64,000 nucleotides of DNA from positions 236,018-300,017 of the forward strand of contig NZ_KB892438.1 of the NCBI RefSeq assembly GCF_000373805.1, written 5' to 3'. The position numbers and the translations under genes were made by a program. The first letter of the stretch is position 1; each line of letters begins with the position of its first letter. This document shows, piece after piece, positions 52,539-62,134 of this stretch. The notes under the pieces were generated by a model. The model did no database searches. It was not told the origin of the DNA and worked only from the letters and a program-made list of their open reading frames with translations. The DNA is from Corynebacterium pilosum DSM 20521 = CIP 103422 (GTDB taxonomy: Bacteria > Actinomycetota > Actinomycetes > Mycobacteriales > Mycobacteriaceae).

Positions 52539-53810
52539 CTAGCCAAAGAAGCCGCTGAGCTCGCTGGAGCGCTTCGCGATGCGCTCCAGGCGCGACTCCG
52601 TCATCGACGCGATCTGGTCAACGATCACCCGCGCGCGCTGCTGGTCGGTCTCGGATTCCATCCACCACTGCTGGTAGATCGTGTCCAGGGAGCCCGGCGC
52701 GCCGGCGGTGAGGTAGTCGTGGACGCGGTTGATGCGTTCGCGCTGGCGGTCCTGGCGGGCTTTGTGGGCGTCCTGGTCCATCACGTAGAGTACGGCGATG
52801 GCTTTGAGGAGGGTAACTTCGGCGTTGGCTTCGGCGGGGATGATGAGGTCGCCGTGCATGCGGCCGAGGGTGCCCTGGCCGGATTCGAGGGTGGCGGTGG
52901 TGACGGCGCCGACGTAGCGGCCCACCAGCTCGCTGGTGAGTTTTTTCAGTTGGGTCCAGCCGCGCAGGGTGTAGTCATAGTCGGCGGCATCGGCGACGAT
53001 CTGCAGGCCGCGCAGCCTGTCGGCGGCGTCCAGGAGTTCCTCGGCGGTGCCCCCGAAGGCGGCGGCCCCCTTGTCGGCGAGTTGCGCCAGCTCCACGAAG
53101 TCCCACAGCACCTTTAGGGTGATGCGCCCGGAGATGATGCCGTCTTCCACGTCGTGGACGGAGTAGGCGATGTCGTCGGAGAAGTCCATGACCTGGGCTT
53201 CCAGCGCTGGACGACGATCGGTGTGGCCTCCGCGGATCCACTCCAGAATGTGGGCGTCTTCGTCGTAGGCCGAGTATTTCCGGTTACGGCTCCCGTCCGG
53301 GTTGGTGGCCGGCCACGGGTATTTGCACGCCGCGTCGAGGGCTGCCCTGGTGAGGTTGAGTCCATAAGAGTGATCGTCGTAAAGCACCTTCGGCTCAAGG
53401 CGGGTGAGGATGCGCAAGGTCTGTGCGTTACCCTCGAAGCCGCCGGCGCTGGCGGCCAGGTCGTTGAGTGCGCGTTCGCCGTTGTGGCCGTAGGGCGGGT
53501 GGCCGATGTCGTGGGTGAGCCCGGCCATGTCGCACAAGTCTGGGTCCAGGCCCAGGCCGGAGCCGATGCCGCGCGCGATCTGCCCGACTTCCAGCGAGTG
53601 CGTCAGGCGGGTGCGCGGGGTGTCGCCGTCGCGTGGGCCCATGACCTGCGTCTTGTCCGCTAATCGACGAAGCGCCGCGCTGTGCAGAACGCGCGCCCGA
53701 TCCCGCGAGAATACGCTGCGGTGATCGGCCTCTGTGTGCTCAAACAGGGACCCCTTCTCCCCTTCGGGGGCGAAGCGGGTGGCGTCGGCGGCTGAGTACT
53801 GGTAGGTCAT
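52539..53810 (-). CDS. dgt: Deoxyguanosinetriphosphate triphosphohydrolase-like protein
   Basis: 423 residues of the HD-domain dNTPase family. Metal ligands: RLTHSLEVGQIARGIG (first His), GLTHDIGHPPYGHNGE (HD pair plus His), and the later Asp in MDFSDDIAYSVHDVEDG. It splits dNTPs into deoxynucleoside and triphosphate. ATG 53810 (MTYQYSAADATRF) is preferred to a frame extension reaching 53885 into the divergent gene. dgt beside dnaG is a conserved actinobacterial pair; here two accessory modules separate them. Confidence 0.92.
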   Translation of the reverse strand: MTYQYSAADATRFAPEGEKGSLFEHTEADHRSVFSRDRARVLHSAALRRLADKTQVMGPRDGDTPRTRLTHSLEVGQIARGIGSGLGLDPDLCDMAGLTHDIGHPPYGHNGERALNDLAASAGGFEGNAQTLRILTRLEPKVLYDDHSYGLNLTRAALDAACKYPWPATNPDGSRNRKYSAYDEDAHILEWIRGGHTDRRPALEAQVMDFSDDIAYSVHDVEDGIISGRITLKVLWDFVELAQLADKGAAAFGGTAEELLDAADRLRGLQIVADAADYDYTLRGWTQLKKLTSELVGRYVGAVTTATLESGQGTLGRMHGDLIIPAEANAEVTLLKAIAVLYVMDQDAHKARQDRQRERINRVHDYLTAGAPGSLDTIYQQWWMESETDQQRARVIVDQIASMTESRLERIAKRSSELSGFFG

Positions 53811-53883
53811 AACAAACCCCAGCTTAGCTGGGAATTTCTGGTGCTCTGGGCGGACACAGCGGGCAGTCGGTAACCTTGTTGCC

Positions 53884-55908
53884 ATGATCGCGCGAAATTA
53901 TCACACACTGTTGGCGGCCCCACTGCTCGGCGGAGCCATCGCACTTGCCACCACGCCGGCCGCTTTTGCGCTGGCCGATGGCGCTGCGGGTGGTCCGGTA
54001 GGGGCCTCGTCGATAAGCGTGCAGGCGCAGGGCCCGCAGCTGACGTCCAAGGTGACGGACACCGTGGGCATCCTCGACGCGACGGAAGTCAATGAGATTG
54101 AGACCGCGATTCGCGATCTGCAGACGCAGAAGCAGCGCGACGTGTTCGTGGTGTACCTGGAGGATTTCGGCGGGCAGGACCCTACGACGTGGGCGGAGCA
54201 GGCGGTGGCGGCCAACGGTGGTGGCAATACTGCGGTGATCGCAATCGCGCCGAACGCGCGCCAGTACGGGCTGTGGGCCGGTGGGCAGTGGAGTGATTCC
54301 GAACGTACCGCCATGAATGAGGCGCTGTACCAAGCGCTGGTCAACGATGATTTCGCGGGCGCTCCCCTGGTCGCGATCAATGCGGTGTCCTCTGGCGGCG
54401 GCTCCGATAAAAACGCGGCGTGGCTGCTGGCCGGGGGCGGAGCGGCGGCCGCTGCAGGTGGTGGCATCTGGGCGTACTCGCGGCGCAAGAACAAGAAGGA
54501 GTCCGAGGCGATGCTGGAGGACTCGCGCGCGATCGACCCCTCCGATACGCGTCGCTTGGCGCAGTTGCCGATCGCCACGTTGGAGCAGCTGGCGCACGAC
54601 ACCTTGGTCAGCGTCGACGAGTCCATCCGGCTGGGCCAGGAAGAGCTGAAGGTGGCCAATGCCGAATTCGGCGCCGAGCGCGTGCGCCCGTTTACCGCCG
54701 CGATGAATCGCGCCAATTCGGAGATGCAGCGCGCCTTCGAAACGCAGCGCCGCCTGAACGATTCCATCCCGGAGACCGAGCCGGAAAAGCGCGCGATGCT
54801 CGTCGACATCATCTCCTCTGCCGGCCAGGCCGACCAGGAGCTGGAGAAGCAGTCGGGCGAATTCTCCAAGATGCGCAACCTCCTGATCACCGCGCCGGAG
54901 ACGATCGACCAGATCACCCAGCGCACCGTTGATCTGCGCGCCCGCATCGAGCCGGCTCGCGAGGTGCTGGCGCAGCTGCAGTCCAAGTACTCCGATGACA
55001 TGCTGGATTCCATCGCCGACAACGTGGAGCTTGCCACCGCCTCCCTGGATGAGGCCGAGCAGAACCTCGACCGCGCCCGAGAGCTCGAGGCACGACCCGC
55101 CGGCGAACAGGGTGCGCTGATCGACGTGATCCGCACCGCGGAGCACTCCATCGAAGTTGCCGACAACATGCTGGCTGCCATCGAGCACGCCGAGATAAAC
55201 ATCCAGACCGCGCAGGCGAATTTGCCGGCGCTTATCGACGAAGTGGCCGCCGAAATTGAGGAGACCTCACAGTTAGAAGCCGCGACCTCCACTGGCGCGC
55301 GCATCGATGTGGACCGCCTGCGTGCTGTACGCGAGCGCGCCACTGAAGGTCTGGCGACCGCACGGTCCATGGCGTCCGCTGATCCCCTGCGTGCCTATAC
55401 TGATCTGACGCACATCGACGCCGAACTCGACGAAGTCATAGCCGAAGCCAAGGGCGTGGCCCAGGACCAGCAGCGACTGTTGGGCATCTTTGACCAGCAG
55501 ATCAACGTTGCCGCCGCCCAGATTCAGGGTGCTGAAGACTTGATTGGCTCCTACGGGCGCATCATCGGTTCGGAAGCCCGCACCCTGCTGGCCCAGGCCC
55601 AGCGCGAACACGCCCAGGCCCTGAACCTGCGGATCTCCAACACCCGCCAGGCCGTCGACCTTGCACGACAGGCCACCGAGACCGCACGACGCGCCGCCAA
55701 CGCTGCGAAAAACAACATCAACCAGCACCGTCAGCACCAGGCCGCGTCCACCTTTGGTGACGTGGCCCAAGGCATCATCATTGGCTCTCTGCTCTCCGGC
55801 GGCCGTGGCGGAGGCTTTGGCGGCGGCGGTTTTGGCGGCGGGGGCGGAGGCTTCGGTGGCGGTGGAGGCGGCGGGGGTCGCGGCGGCGGCTTCGGCGGCT
55901 CCTTCTAG
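53884..55908 (+). CDS. TPM-domain membrane protein with glycine-rich tail
   Basis: 674 residues. A signal peptide (MIARNYHTLLAAPLLGGAIA) leads to a TPM (YgcG) domain, residues 50-165 (VGILDATEVNEIETAIRDLQ, VIAIAPNARQYGLWAG), then a TM helix near 180-197, a coiled-coil region of some 430 residues (MQRAFETQRRLNDSIPETEP), and a C-terminal stretch of about 35 residues that is almost all Gly with Phe. TPM proteins are implicated in photosystem or membrane-protein repair elsewhere; the role here is unknown. TAACCT 7 bases before ATG 53884 suggests a leaderless transcript. Confidence 0.88.
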   Translation: MIARNYHTLLAAPLLGGAIALATTPAAFALADGAAGGPVGASSISVQAQGPQLTSKVTDTVGILDATEVNEIETAIRDLQTQKQRDVFVVYLEDFGGQDPTTWAEQAVAANGGGNTAVIAIAPNARQYGLWAGGQWSDSERTAMNEALYQALVNDDFAGAPLVAINAVSSGGGSDKNAAWLLAGGGAAAAAGGGIWAYSRRKNKKESEAMLEDSRAIDPSDTRRLAQLPIATLEQLAHDTLVSVDESIRLGQEELKVANAEFGAERVRPFTAAMNRANSEMQRAFETQRRLNDSIPETEPEKRAMLVDIISSAGQADQELEKQSGEFSKMRNLLITAPETIDQITQRTVDLRARIEPAREVLAQLQSKYSDDMLDSIADNVELATASLDEAEQNLDRARELEARPAGEQGALIDVIRTAEHSIEVADNMLAAIEHAEINIQTAQANLPALIDEVAAEIEETSQLEAATSTGARIDVDRLRAVRERATEGLATARSMASADPLRAYTDLTHIDAELDEVIAEAKGVAQDQQRLLGIFDQQINVAAAQIQGAEDLIGSYGRIIGSEARTLLAQAQREHAQALNLRISNTRQAVDLARQATETARRAANAAKNNINQHRQHQAASTFGDVAQGIIIGSLLSGGRGGGFGGGGFGGGGGGFGGGGGGGGRGGGFGGSF

Positions 55909-55916
55909 GTCTGCTG

Positions 55917-56399
55917 CTAGATCAGGGTGCGGCGCACCGGGGAGTCCACCAGCACCAGCCCCCAAGTGAGGAACACCAAGTCTAGGGTCGGTACCTCGTC
56001 GATGGCGGGGCCGTCGACGACCTCCACCTTCCCGGAGATCAGGGGTTTCACGCGGGCGGCCACGTGGCCGGCCGCGTTGAGGATCTCGCGTTCCTTGCTC
56101 CACCAGTTCACGCGGTTCAGGGAGTAGGGGCGGTCGTCGCAACGCGCAGCCAGCTGCGAGACGGTGAAGCTTTGCTGGGTGATGGTGTACAGGGTGCCGT
56201 CGTCGGCGGTGGCGCGGACGGTGAAGTGGCGCGGGCCGGGAGTGGACTCGATGAGGAGGCGTTTGCGGCCCATGATCAGCACGTCGGAACGGACGTGGGC
56301 GATGTGCACCGAGTTGGAGTCAAGCAGTTCGTTGCCGCGCCACACCCAGGTGCCTTCGCCGCCGCCGGTGAAGATGCCGGCCTTGTCCGCTGCGTCCAC
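55917..56399 (-). CDS. Hypothetical protein, related to its upstream neighbour
   Basis: 160 residues, beta-rich, ending in a hydrophobic segment (LDLVFLTWGLVLVDSPVRR). The C-terminal half has the same pattern as the neighbouring 56411-56914 product: a strand with AAGHVAARVKPLISGKVEVV followed by P-x-LDLVFLTW, against AAGEKVAQFSGR and LPLVDIVALAW. A Tubby/LURP-like beta barrel would fit; this is inference. It starts 11 bases after the previous gene in the glyS transcript. Confidence 0.65.
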   Translation of the reverse strand: MDAADKAGIFTGGGEGTWVWRGNELLDSNSVHIAHVRSDVLIMGRKRLLIESTPGPRHFTVRATADDGTLYTITQQSFTVSQLAARCDDRPYSLNRVNWWSKEREILNAAGHVAARVKPLISGKVEVVDGPAIDEVPTLDLVFLTWGLVLVDSPVRRTLI

Positions 56400-56410
56400 C
56401 GCTTACTCCT

Positions 56411-56914
56411 TTAGAAGATGAGCACCAGCACGGCCACGATGGTCAGCAGGACCAGGGTGGCGATCAGGGCCTTGGAGCTGCCCATCGTTTTGTTCTCCAG
56501 CGCCAGCCGAGAGACCCAGGCCAGGGCCACAATATCGACCAGCGGCAGGTCGGTCTCCCCTTCGAACTCGAGGTTAGCCACGCGCACGCCGTGGTTGCGG
56601 CCAGAGAACTGGGCAACCTTCTCCCCTGCTGCGTTGTCGATGATCCAATCAGCGGAATCCTCGTTGACCAGCAGGTACTGGCGGCCGTCGACCATGAGGG
56701 GCACTTCGCGCTCCCCTTTCCACGGCCCGGACTTGACCAGCTCTGTGCCGTCGACACACGCCACCGCGCCGCTCACGGGTGTGGCAGCGAGGTCCCAGCG
56801 CACGCCGTCGACAAGCGCCGAATCCGGCCCGAACTCGGCCAGCACTTCAGGCCCGGCCTCGGCCAGCAGCTTCGGGTTGTCGCGGTCTGTGCGGTCCCAG
56901 GAAACCCAGTGCAT
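56411..56914 (-). CDS. Hypothetical protein with C-terminal TM helix
   Basis: 167 residues: a beta-rich cytoplasmic domain (GVRWDLAATPVSGAVACVDG, REVPLMVDGRQYLLVNEDSA) and a C-terminal TM helix (KALIATLVLLTIVAVLVLIF), so probably tail-anchored. The start ATG overlaps the glyS stop by one base (TAATG), indicating coupled translation with glyS. Paralogous in outline to 55917-56399. Function unknown. Confidence 0.7.
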   Translation of the reverse strand: MHWVSWDRTDRDNPKLLAEAGPEVLAEFGPDSALVDGVRWDLAATPVSGAVACVDGTELVKSGPWKGEREVPLMVDGRQYLLVNEDSADWIIDNAAGEKVAQFSGRNHGVRVANLEFEGETDLPLVDIVALAWVSRLALENKTMGSSKALIATLVLLTIVAVLVLIF

Positions 56915-58296
56915 TAGCAGCCCGCCAGTCGCTGGGCCAAGTACTCTTCCAGGTCGGCGATCTTGACGCGTTCCTGCTCCATGGTGTCGCGCTCGCGGAC
57001 GGTCACGGCGTCGTCGTCAAGCGTGTCAAAGTCATAGGTCACGCAGAACGGGGTGCCGATCTCATCCTGGCGGCGGTAACGGCGACCGATCGCACCGGAG
57101 GTATCGAAATCCACGTTCCAGAACCCGCGCAGCTTGTCCGCCAGCTTCGCGGCAGGCTCGGACAGCTCCGGCTTCTTCGACAGCGGCAGCACCGCAACCT
57201 TCACCGGCGACAGGCGACGGTCCAGCTTCAGCACGACGCGCTTATCGACGCCGCCCTTCGCGTTCGGCGCCTCATCCTCGTGGTATGCGTCGATCAGGAA
57301 GGCCATGAGCGCGCGGCCCAGACCGGCGGCAGGCTCGATGGTGTACGGGATCCACCGCTCCTCGGTCTCCTGCTCGTAGTAGCTCAGGTCCTCGCCGCTG
57401 CCCTCGGAGTGAACGCGCAGGTCATAGTCGGTACGGTTAGCGATGCCCTCCAGCTCGCCCCACTTCGAACCGGCGAAGTTGTAGGCGTACTCAATATCGA
57501 CGGTGCGCTTGGAGTAGTGCGAAAGCTTCTCCTCCGGGTGTTCATAGAGGCGCAGGTTCTCCTCGCGGATGCCCAGGTCGATGTACCACTGGTGGCGGTT
57601 GTCGATCCAGTACTGGTGCCACTGCTCATCCGTGCCCGGCTTGACGAAGAATTCCATCTCCATCTGCTCGAACTCACGGGTGCGGAAGATGAAGTTTCCC
57701 GGGGTGATCTCGTTGCGGAAAGACTTACCGATGTTCGCGATACCGAACGGCGGCTTCAGACGCGCCGAAGTCATCACGTTCTTGAAGTTGACGAAGATGC
57801 CCTGCGCGGTCTCTGGGCGCATGTAGTGCAGGCCCTCTTCGTCGTTGACTGGCCCCAGGAAGGTCTTCATCAGGCCGGAGAACTCGCGCGGCTCGGTCCA
57901 GTTGCCTGGCTGGCCCGTCTCCGGATCATTGATGTCCGCAAGGCCATTGGCTGGTGGGTGGCCGTGCTTCTCCTCGTAGGCCTCCAGCAGGTGGTCTGCG
58001 CGGTAGCGCTTGTTGGTGTGCAGGGACTCCACCAGCGGGTCGGTGAAGACCTCAACGTGGCCGGAGGTTTCCCACACCTGACGCGGCAGAATAATGGAGG
58101 TGTCCACACCCACCACGTCCGCGCGCGACTGCACCATGTGGCGCCACCACTGGCGCTTGATGTTTTCCTTCAGCTCAACGCCGAGCGGACCGTAGTCCCA
58201 CGCGGAGCGTGTACCGCCGTAAATTTCACCGGCGGGATAGACCAACCCGCGACGCTTAGCAAGGTTAACGACGGTATCAATCACGGACGCAGCCAT
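56914..58296 (-). CDS. glyS: Glycyl-tRNA synthetase, alpha2 type
   Basis: 460-residue class II synthetase that charges tRNA-Gly. Motifs: [20 protein letters not shown] at the N-terminus, [13 protein letters not shown] region (MRPETAQG), motif 2 [20 protein letters not shown], motif 3 [20 protein letters not shown], and a C-terminal anticodon-binding domain ([20 protein letters not shown]). Homodimeric type as in other actinobacteria, with no alpha/beta subunit split. Two hypothetical genes follow in the same transcript. Confidence 0.97.
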   Translation of the reverse strand: MAASVIDTVVNLAKRRGLVYPAGEIYGGTRSAWDYGPLGVELKENIKRQWWRHMVQSRADVVGVDTSIILPRQVWETSGHVEVFTDPLVESLHTNKRYRADHLLEAYEEKHGHPPANGLADINDPETGQPGNWTEPREFSGLMKTFLGPVNDEEGLHYMRPETAQGIFVNFKNVMTSARLKPPFGIANIGKSFRNEITPGNFIFRTREFEQMEMEFFVKPGTDEQWHQYWIDNRHQWYIDLGIREENLRLYEHPEEKLSHYSKRTVDIEYAYNFAGSKWGELEGIANRTDYDLRVHSEGSGEDLSYYEQETEERWIPYTIEPAAGLGRALMAFLIDAYHEDEAPNAKGGVDKRVVLKLDRRLSPVKVAVLPLSKKPELSEPAAKLADKLRGFWNVDFDTSGAIGRRYRRQDEIGTPFCVTYDFDTLDDDAVTVRERDTMEQERVKIADLEEYLAQRLAGC

Positions 58297-58627
58297 GGAA
58301 AATGGTTCTCCTCTGGTAGGGGGATTAAAACTTTTCCCCAGTCTAGCGTGGCCGGTTTCGTCGTTCAGCGCTCCCCCCGGTGTTCGCTTCGCTTATCGAC
58401 GAAAGATGCCGAACCGCTACCCCTTGCAACGCAATTTTGGACGGTCGTTTATTATGGGAACCAAAGAATATATATCTCAAGCGGTTTGAGGCACACAGCA
58501 GCCCGAGGATCCCCCTTCGGCTGGCGCATTGATTTCTCCTCATTTGTTCTTAAGCTGGGCAGCAGGACCGCGGTGCGTCTCCCATATTCAACGCCCGGGA
58601 GGCAGCACGCCAGGAAGGGAGCCGACG
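58297..58627. other. Regulatory spacer between glyS and the ArsR-type gene
   Basis: 331 bases without a convincing gene. It holds an exact GCTTATCGACGA (58391-58402), an AT-rich stretch near 58447-58480 (unusual in this genome and a likely promoter), and a small inverted repeat CTCAA-gcggt-TTGAG (58479-58493) that could be an operator for the metal regulator downstream. Confidence 0.5.
58391..58402 (+). repeat. Intergenic exact copy of GCTTATCGACGA
   Basis: Second exact copy outside coding sequence; it sits between glyS and the ArsR-type regulator gene. Confidence 0.8.
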
Positions 58628-59086
58628 ATGGGCAAGGAAATGCCAGTCGCAATGGGTGACACTGAGTACGCTAGCAAAGTGATCAGCGCGCTCGATTCAC
58701 CCTTGCGTGTTGACATTCTCCTCCTCCTGCACAAGCGCGATCACGTGGTCCATGAACTCGTGTCTACCCTGTCGAAATCTCAGCCCCTGATCAGCCAGCA
58801 TCTGCGCGTGCTGAAGAAGGCTGGTTTGGTGCAGTCTACAAGGACAGGACGGGAGGTTGTCTACAGCCTCAGTGTGCCTGAGACGATCGACCTGATCCGG
58901 GATGCAGAGCAAGTAGGTAAGTTGGCTCAGCAGAACGACGAGCTGGCCGCTCGTCGTGAAGCGAAAAAGCGTAACGCGGACGCGGGGACCGCCACGGGCG
59001 CTGCCGCCATTATCGGCGTGCCGCAGGACAATCTGCCGGCCCGGGACCCCGGCCTGATCCCCCAAACGCCGTCGCCAAAGAAATGA
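58628..59086 (+). CDS. ArsR/SmtB-family metal-responsive regulator
   Basis: 152 residues. Winged helix with VHELVSTLSKSQPLISQHLR (recognition helix) and VLKKAGLVQSTRTGREVVYS (wing). The dimer helix after DTEYASKVISALDSPLRVD matches SmtB-like repressors. The position directly upstream of zur and next to glyS is the conserved mycobacterial/corynebacterial arrangement, in which the SmtB-type protein responds to zinc and controls zur. Start ATG 58628 has GGGAG upstream. The 40-residue C-terminal tail is Ala/Pro-rich and probably disordered. Confidence 0.88.
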   Translation: MGKEMPVAMGDTEYASKVISALDSPLRVDILLLLHKRDHVVHELVSTLSKSQPLISQHLRVLKKAGLVQSTRTGREVVYSLSVPETIDLIRDAEQVGKLAQQNDELAARREAKKRNADAGTATGAAAIIGVPQDNLPARDPGLIPQTPSPKK

Positions 59087-59170
59087 CCCGGTAAAATCCG
59101 GTGCACTCCTGGTAAAGTGGCGAAGGATTAGGTAACACCAAGATCCTGCCTCTGCGCAGCAAGGAGAATC

Positions 59171-59596
59171 ATGTCGACTCGTAACAATGTCCCAAAGCTG
59201 GGTGCGCGCAATACCCGGCAGCGCACCGCCGTGGTGAATTGCCTGCGCGAGATTGACCGTTTCGCATCAGCCAAGGCCATCCACCGCGAACTCGAAGACC
59301 GCAACGAAAAAGTAGGCCTGACCACCGTGTACCGCACGCTGCAGTCCCTGGCCGAGATCGACGCCGTGGATGTCCTACACATGGCCAGCGGCGAAACCCT
59401 CTACCGCCACTGCCTCACCGACGACCACCACCATCACCTGGTCTGCGGCGAGTGCGGCTCCACCGTTGAGATCGAGGGCGGCCCCGTGGAGCAGTGGGCG
59501 AAAGATACTGCCGCCGCACACGGCTACACGCTGACCGGGCACGATGCCGAAATCTTCGGCACCTGCCCCCAGTGCCAGAAGCGCGCCTCTACGTAA
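59171..59596 (+). CDS. zur: Fur-family zinc uptake regulator
   Basis: 141 residues. N-terminal winged helix (RNTRQRTAVVNCLREIDRFA, VGLTTVYRTLQSLAEIDAVD) and C-terminal metal-binding/dimer domain with DDHHHHLVCGECGSTVEIEG and TCPQCQKR, giving two C-x2-C pairs for structural zinc and a His cluster for the sensing site. It should repress zinc-uptake genes when zinc is plentiful. GCAAGGAG precedes ATG 59171. Its end overlaps the convergent VIT-family gene by 8 bases. Confidence 0.92.
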   Translation: MSTRNNVPKLGARNTRQRTAVVNCLREIDRFASAKAIHRELEDRNEKVGLTTVYRTLQSLAEIDAVDVLHMASGETLYRHCLTDDHHHHLVCGECGSTVEIEGGPVEQWAKDTAAAHGYTLTGHDAEIFGTCPQCQKRAST

Positions 59597-60653
59597 GCAC
59601 CGCGCCGAACGCCACACCCAGCACGTACGTCACCGCCGCAGCACCCAGCCCGATGAGCAGCTGGCGGATCGCCCGCGACAGCGGCGGCTTCCCAGAGAGC
59701 ACACCCGTCACGCCACCGGTGAACAGCAGGGCCAGCGACACCAGCACCAGCGCGACCACCGCGCCGACCGTCGGCGACGCCCCGAAAATGAACGGCACCA
59801 AAGGGACGAAAGCGCCCACGCTGAAGAACACAAAAGAAGAGGCCGCGGCCGTCCACGCGCCGCCGGCCCCGTGCTGGGAGTCATCGTCGAAAGCCTCAAA
59901 CTGGGTGCCCTGCACGGCCGCGATGTAGTGATCGGCGGCGCGTTGCTCCGCTTCCTCCGGCGAGTAGCCGCGCGCCCGGTACACCAGCGCCAGCTCATTT
60001 TCCTTCACGTCCAGGCTGGGCAGCATCTCGCGGGCGGTGGGGTCCGGGGTGGAGGCCTCCAGCAGCTCGTTCTGAGATTTCACCGACACATACTCGCCCG
60101 CAGCCATCGACAGCGCACCCGCCAGCAGGCCCGAAATGCCCGTCAGCAGGATAAAATTCGAGGACACTCCCGACCCCATCACGCCGATCACCAGGGCGAC
60201 GTTGCTCACCAGACCGTCGTTGGCCCCGAACACGGCGGCGCGGAAGTTGCCGCTCATGCGCTCGCGGCCCTTCTGCGCCAGGGCGCGCACCACCTCTGCG
60301 TGCATCGCCTCATCGGCGGCGATCTGGTCGGAGGCATCCACATCGTCTAGGTACGGGGAACGCTGCTCCGCCGACTGCATCAGCGCCAACGCAAACACGG
60401 ACCCAAAATGCCGCGCCAGAAACGCCATGAACCGGGTGGACAGGTCGGGCTGTTGCGGCATGCCCACATAGTCGCCCAGCTTGTCGCGCCAGTACTGCTC
60501 GTGGCGGGATTCGGCATCGGCCACGCGCAGCAGGATCTCGCGCTCCTCCCCCTCCCGCTTGTGGGCCAGCTCGCGGTACACGGCGGCCTCCGCCCGTTCG
60601 TTCGCGAGGTAGCGACGCCAGCGTTTGATCTGGGCCTTCGTCGGCTCGGTCAC
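59589..60653 (-). CDS. Ferritin-like domain fused to VIT1/CCC1 transporter
   Basis: 354 residues. The N-terminal 130 residues form a rubrerythrin/ferritin-like helical domain with diiron-type Glu/His ([44 protein letters not shown]). The C-terminal part is a VIT1/CCC1 membrane domain with five TM helices and the family segment [20 protein letters not shown] and [16 protein letters not shown]. Such fusions export or store iron/manganese. The start overlaps the uppS stop by 4 bases. Location beside zur links it to metal homeostasis. Confidence 0.88.
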   Translation of the reverse strand: MTEPTKAQIKRWRRYLANERAEAAVYRELAHKREGEEREILLRVADAESRHEQYWRDKLGDYVGMPQQPDLSTRFMAFLARHFGSVFALALMQSAEQRSPYLDDVDASDQIAADEAMHAEVVRALAQKGRERMSGNFRAAVFGANDGLVSNVALVIGVMGSGVSSNFILLTGISGLLAGALSMAAGEYVSVKSQNELLEASTPDPTAREMLPSLDVKENELALVYRARGYSPEEAEQRAADHYIAAVQGTQFEAFDDDSQHGAGGAWTAAASSFVFFSVGAFVPLVPFIFGASPTVGAVVALVLVSLALLFTGGVTGVLSGKPPLSRAIRQLLIGLGAAAVTYVLGVAFGAVLT

Positions 60654-61387
60654 TTCACACCACCGAAACGGCGGTCACGGCGCGCGTACTCCAGCACCGC
60701 GTCATACATGTCCTGCGGCGTGAAGTCTGGAAAGAGTTTGTCCTGGTACACCATCTCCGCATAGGCCGACTGCCACAGCAAGAAATTCGAGGTCCGCTGC
60801 TCACCCGAAGGCCGCAGGAACAGGTCCACATCGGGCATGTCGGGGCGGTACAGGAAGTTGCTAAAGGTGTCCTCGTTGATCTGCTCCTTGCGCAGATTCC
60901 CGGCGCGGGCTTCGTCGACAAGCATGCGTGCGGCGTCGACAAGCTCGGCCCTCCCGCCATAGTTGACGCACATGGCCAGCGTCATCGCGGTGTTGTTTTT
61001 CGTGAGCTCCTCGGCGGCCTCCAGCTCGCGGATCACGCTGCGCCACAGGCGCGGGCGGCGGCCGGCCCACACGATGCGCACGTTCTTCTCATGCAAGATG
61101 TCGCGCTGGCGGCGCAGCACGTCGCGTGAAAAGCCCATGAGGAAGCGCACTTCCTCGGCCGTGCGCCGCCAGTTCTCCGTGGAAAACGCGTAGGCGGACA
61201 GCCACTTCACGTCGCCGAGTGCGAGGCAGGCGTCGACGCAGTCCATCAGCACGGCCTCGCCACGCTTGTGGCCTTCGGTGCGCGCCATGCCGCGGTTCTG
61301 TGCCCAGCGGCCGTTACCGTCCATCACCAGCGCGATGTGCTTCGGGATGAACTCTGCCGGAATATCAGGTGGAGGTGTAACAGTCAC
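60650..61387 (-). CDS. uppS: Isoprenyl (decaprenyl/undecaprenyl) diphosphate synthase, cis type
   Basis: 245-residue Z-prenyltransferase. [20 protein letters not shown] holds the catalytic Asp and diphosphate-binding region; [10 protein letters not shown], and the C-terminal signature [20 protein letters not shown] complete the active site. It makes the polyprenyl carrier used for peptidoglycan and arabinogalactan. GTG 61387 lies six bases after TAGACT, so a leaderless start is likely; a GTG at 61393 is the alternative. Follows recO in the same direction. Confidence 0.94.
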   Translation of the reverse strand: MTVTPPPDIPAEFIPKHIALVMDGNGRWAQNRGMARTEGHKRGEAVLMDCVDACLALGDVKWLSAYAFSTENWRRTAEEVRFLMGFSRDVLRRQRDILHEKNVRIVWAGRRPRLWRSVIRELEAAEELTKNNTAMTLAMCVNYGGRAELVDAARMLVDEARAGNLRKEQINEDTFSNFLYRPDMPDVDLFLRPSGEQRTSNFLLWQSAYAEMVYQDKLFPDFTPQDMYDAVLEYARRDRRFGGVK

Positions 61388-61396
61388 CCCCACAGT

Positions 61397-62134
61397 CTAA
61401 GCCTGCTCCATGATTTTCAAAGACTTCACACCCTGCTCCGCATGCCACTGCAGGTGCACGCTGGTCAACCTGTGCACTTGAGCCGCGATGGCGCTTGTCG
61501 ACGATTGCAGCGCCGCCTCCACGTGCCCGTGTTGCAGCAGCCACATCACATGCAACGCCTCCGGGTCGATCTCCGCCGATCCCTGCGGCCGACAGTTATT
61601 ACACACCGCCCCGCCGATCCCAGCATGGAACACGCGGTGCGGCCCCGGCTTCTGGCAGTTCGCGCAGTCAAAAAGGCTTAGGCCCCAGCCGGCGTTCTCT
61701 GTTGCGCGCAGAATGAACTTATCGACGACCAAACTGGGGTGCTGCGCTTCTTGGAGTTCGGCGAAGCTGGTGGTTACTTCGTCGAAAAGAAAAGGGTCCT
61801 CGTGGCCCTCATAGGCCAGCTTCTCCGCGGATTCGAGGATGGCGCAGCCGGCGGCGTACTTGTCGAAATCGTCGATGATGCCGGAGCCATAGTAGGCCAC
61901 GGTGTCGGCACCAGTGATCGTCGCTAAATTCCTGCCCGGGTAAAGCTGCACGTCAATATCGACGAAGGGCTGCAGGCGCGACCCGAAGCGGGACTTCGCG
62001 CGCCGCACCCCCTTCGCCACCCCGCGCACCAAGCCGTGGTGGCGGGTGAGCAGGACGATGATGCGGTCTGCCTCGGCGAAGTCATACGTGCGCACGACAA
62101 CGGCGCGATCGCGGTACGACTCCCTCGACGCCAT
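61397..62134 (-). CDS. recO: DNA repair protein RecO
   Basis: 245 residues. N-terminal OB fold (DRAVVVRTYDFAEADRIIVL, GLVRGVAKGVRRAKSRFGSR) and a C-terminal helical domain with a zinc site: LFDCANCQKPGPHRVFHA and GGAVCNNCRPQG give four Cys. RecO loads RecA on SSB-coated gaps with RecR. era is immediately upstream, the era stop adjoining the recO start. Order era-recO-uppS is conserved. Confidence 0.93.
   Translation of the reverse strand: MASRESYRDRAVVVRTYDFAEADRIIVLLTRHHGLVRGVAKGVRRAKSRFGSRLQPFVDIDVQLYPGRNLATITGADTVAYYGSGIIDDFDKYAAGCAILESAEKLAYEGHEDPFLFDEVTTSFAELQEAQHPSLVVDKFILRATENAGWGLSLFDCANCQKPGPHRVFHAGIGGAVCNNCRPQGSAEIDPEALHVMWLLQHGHVEAALQSSTSAIAAQVHRLTSVHLQWHAEQGVKSLKIMEQA

Noticed and set aside
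53824-55370. Two long open frames antisense to the TPM-domain gene
   Set aside because: Low-complexity Ser/Arg-rich or Val/Gly-rich translations typical of antisense to high-GC coding DNA.
56779-58659. 626-codon open frame antisense to glyS
   Set aside because: Shadow; glyS motifs are complete on the other strand and the plus frame crosses the smtB-zur promoter region.
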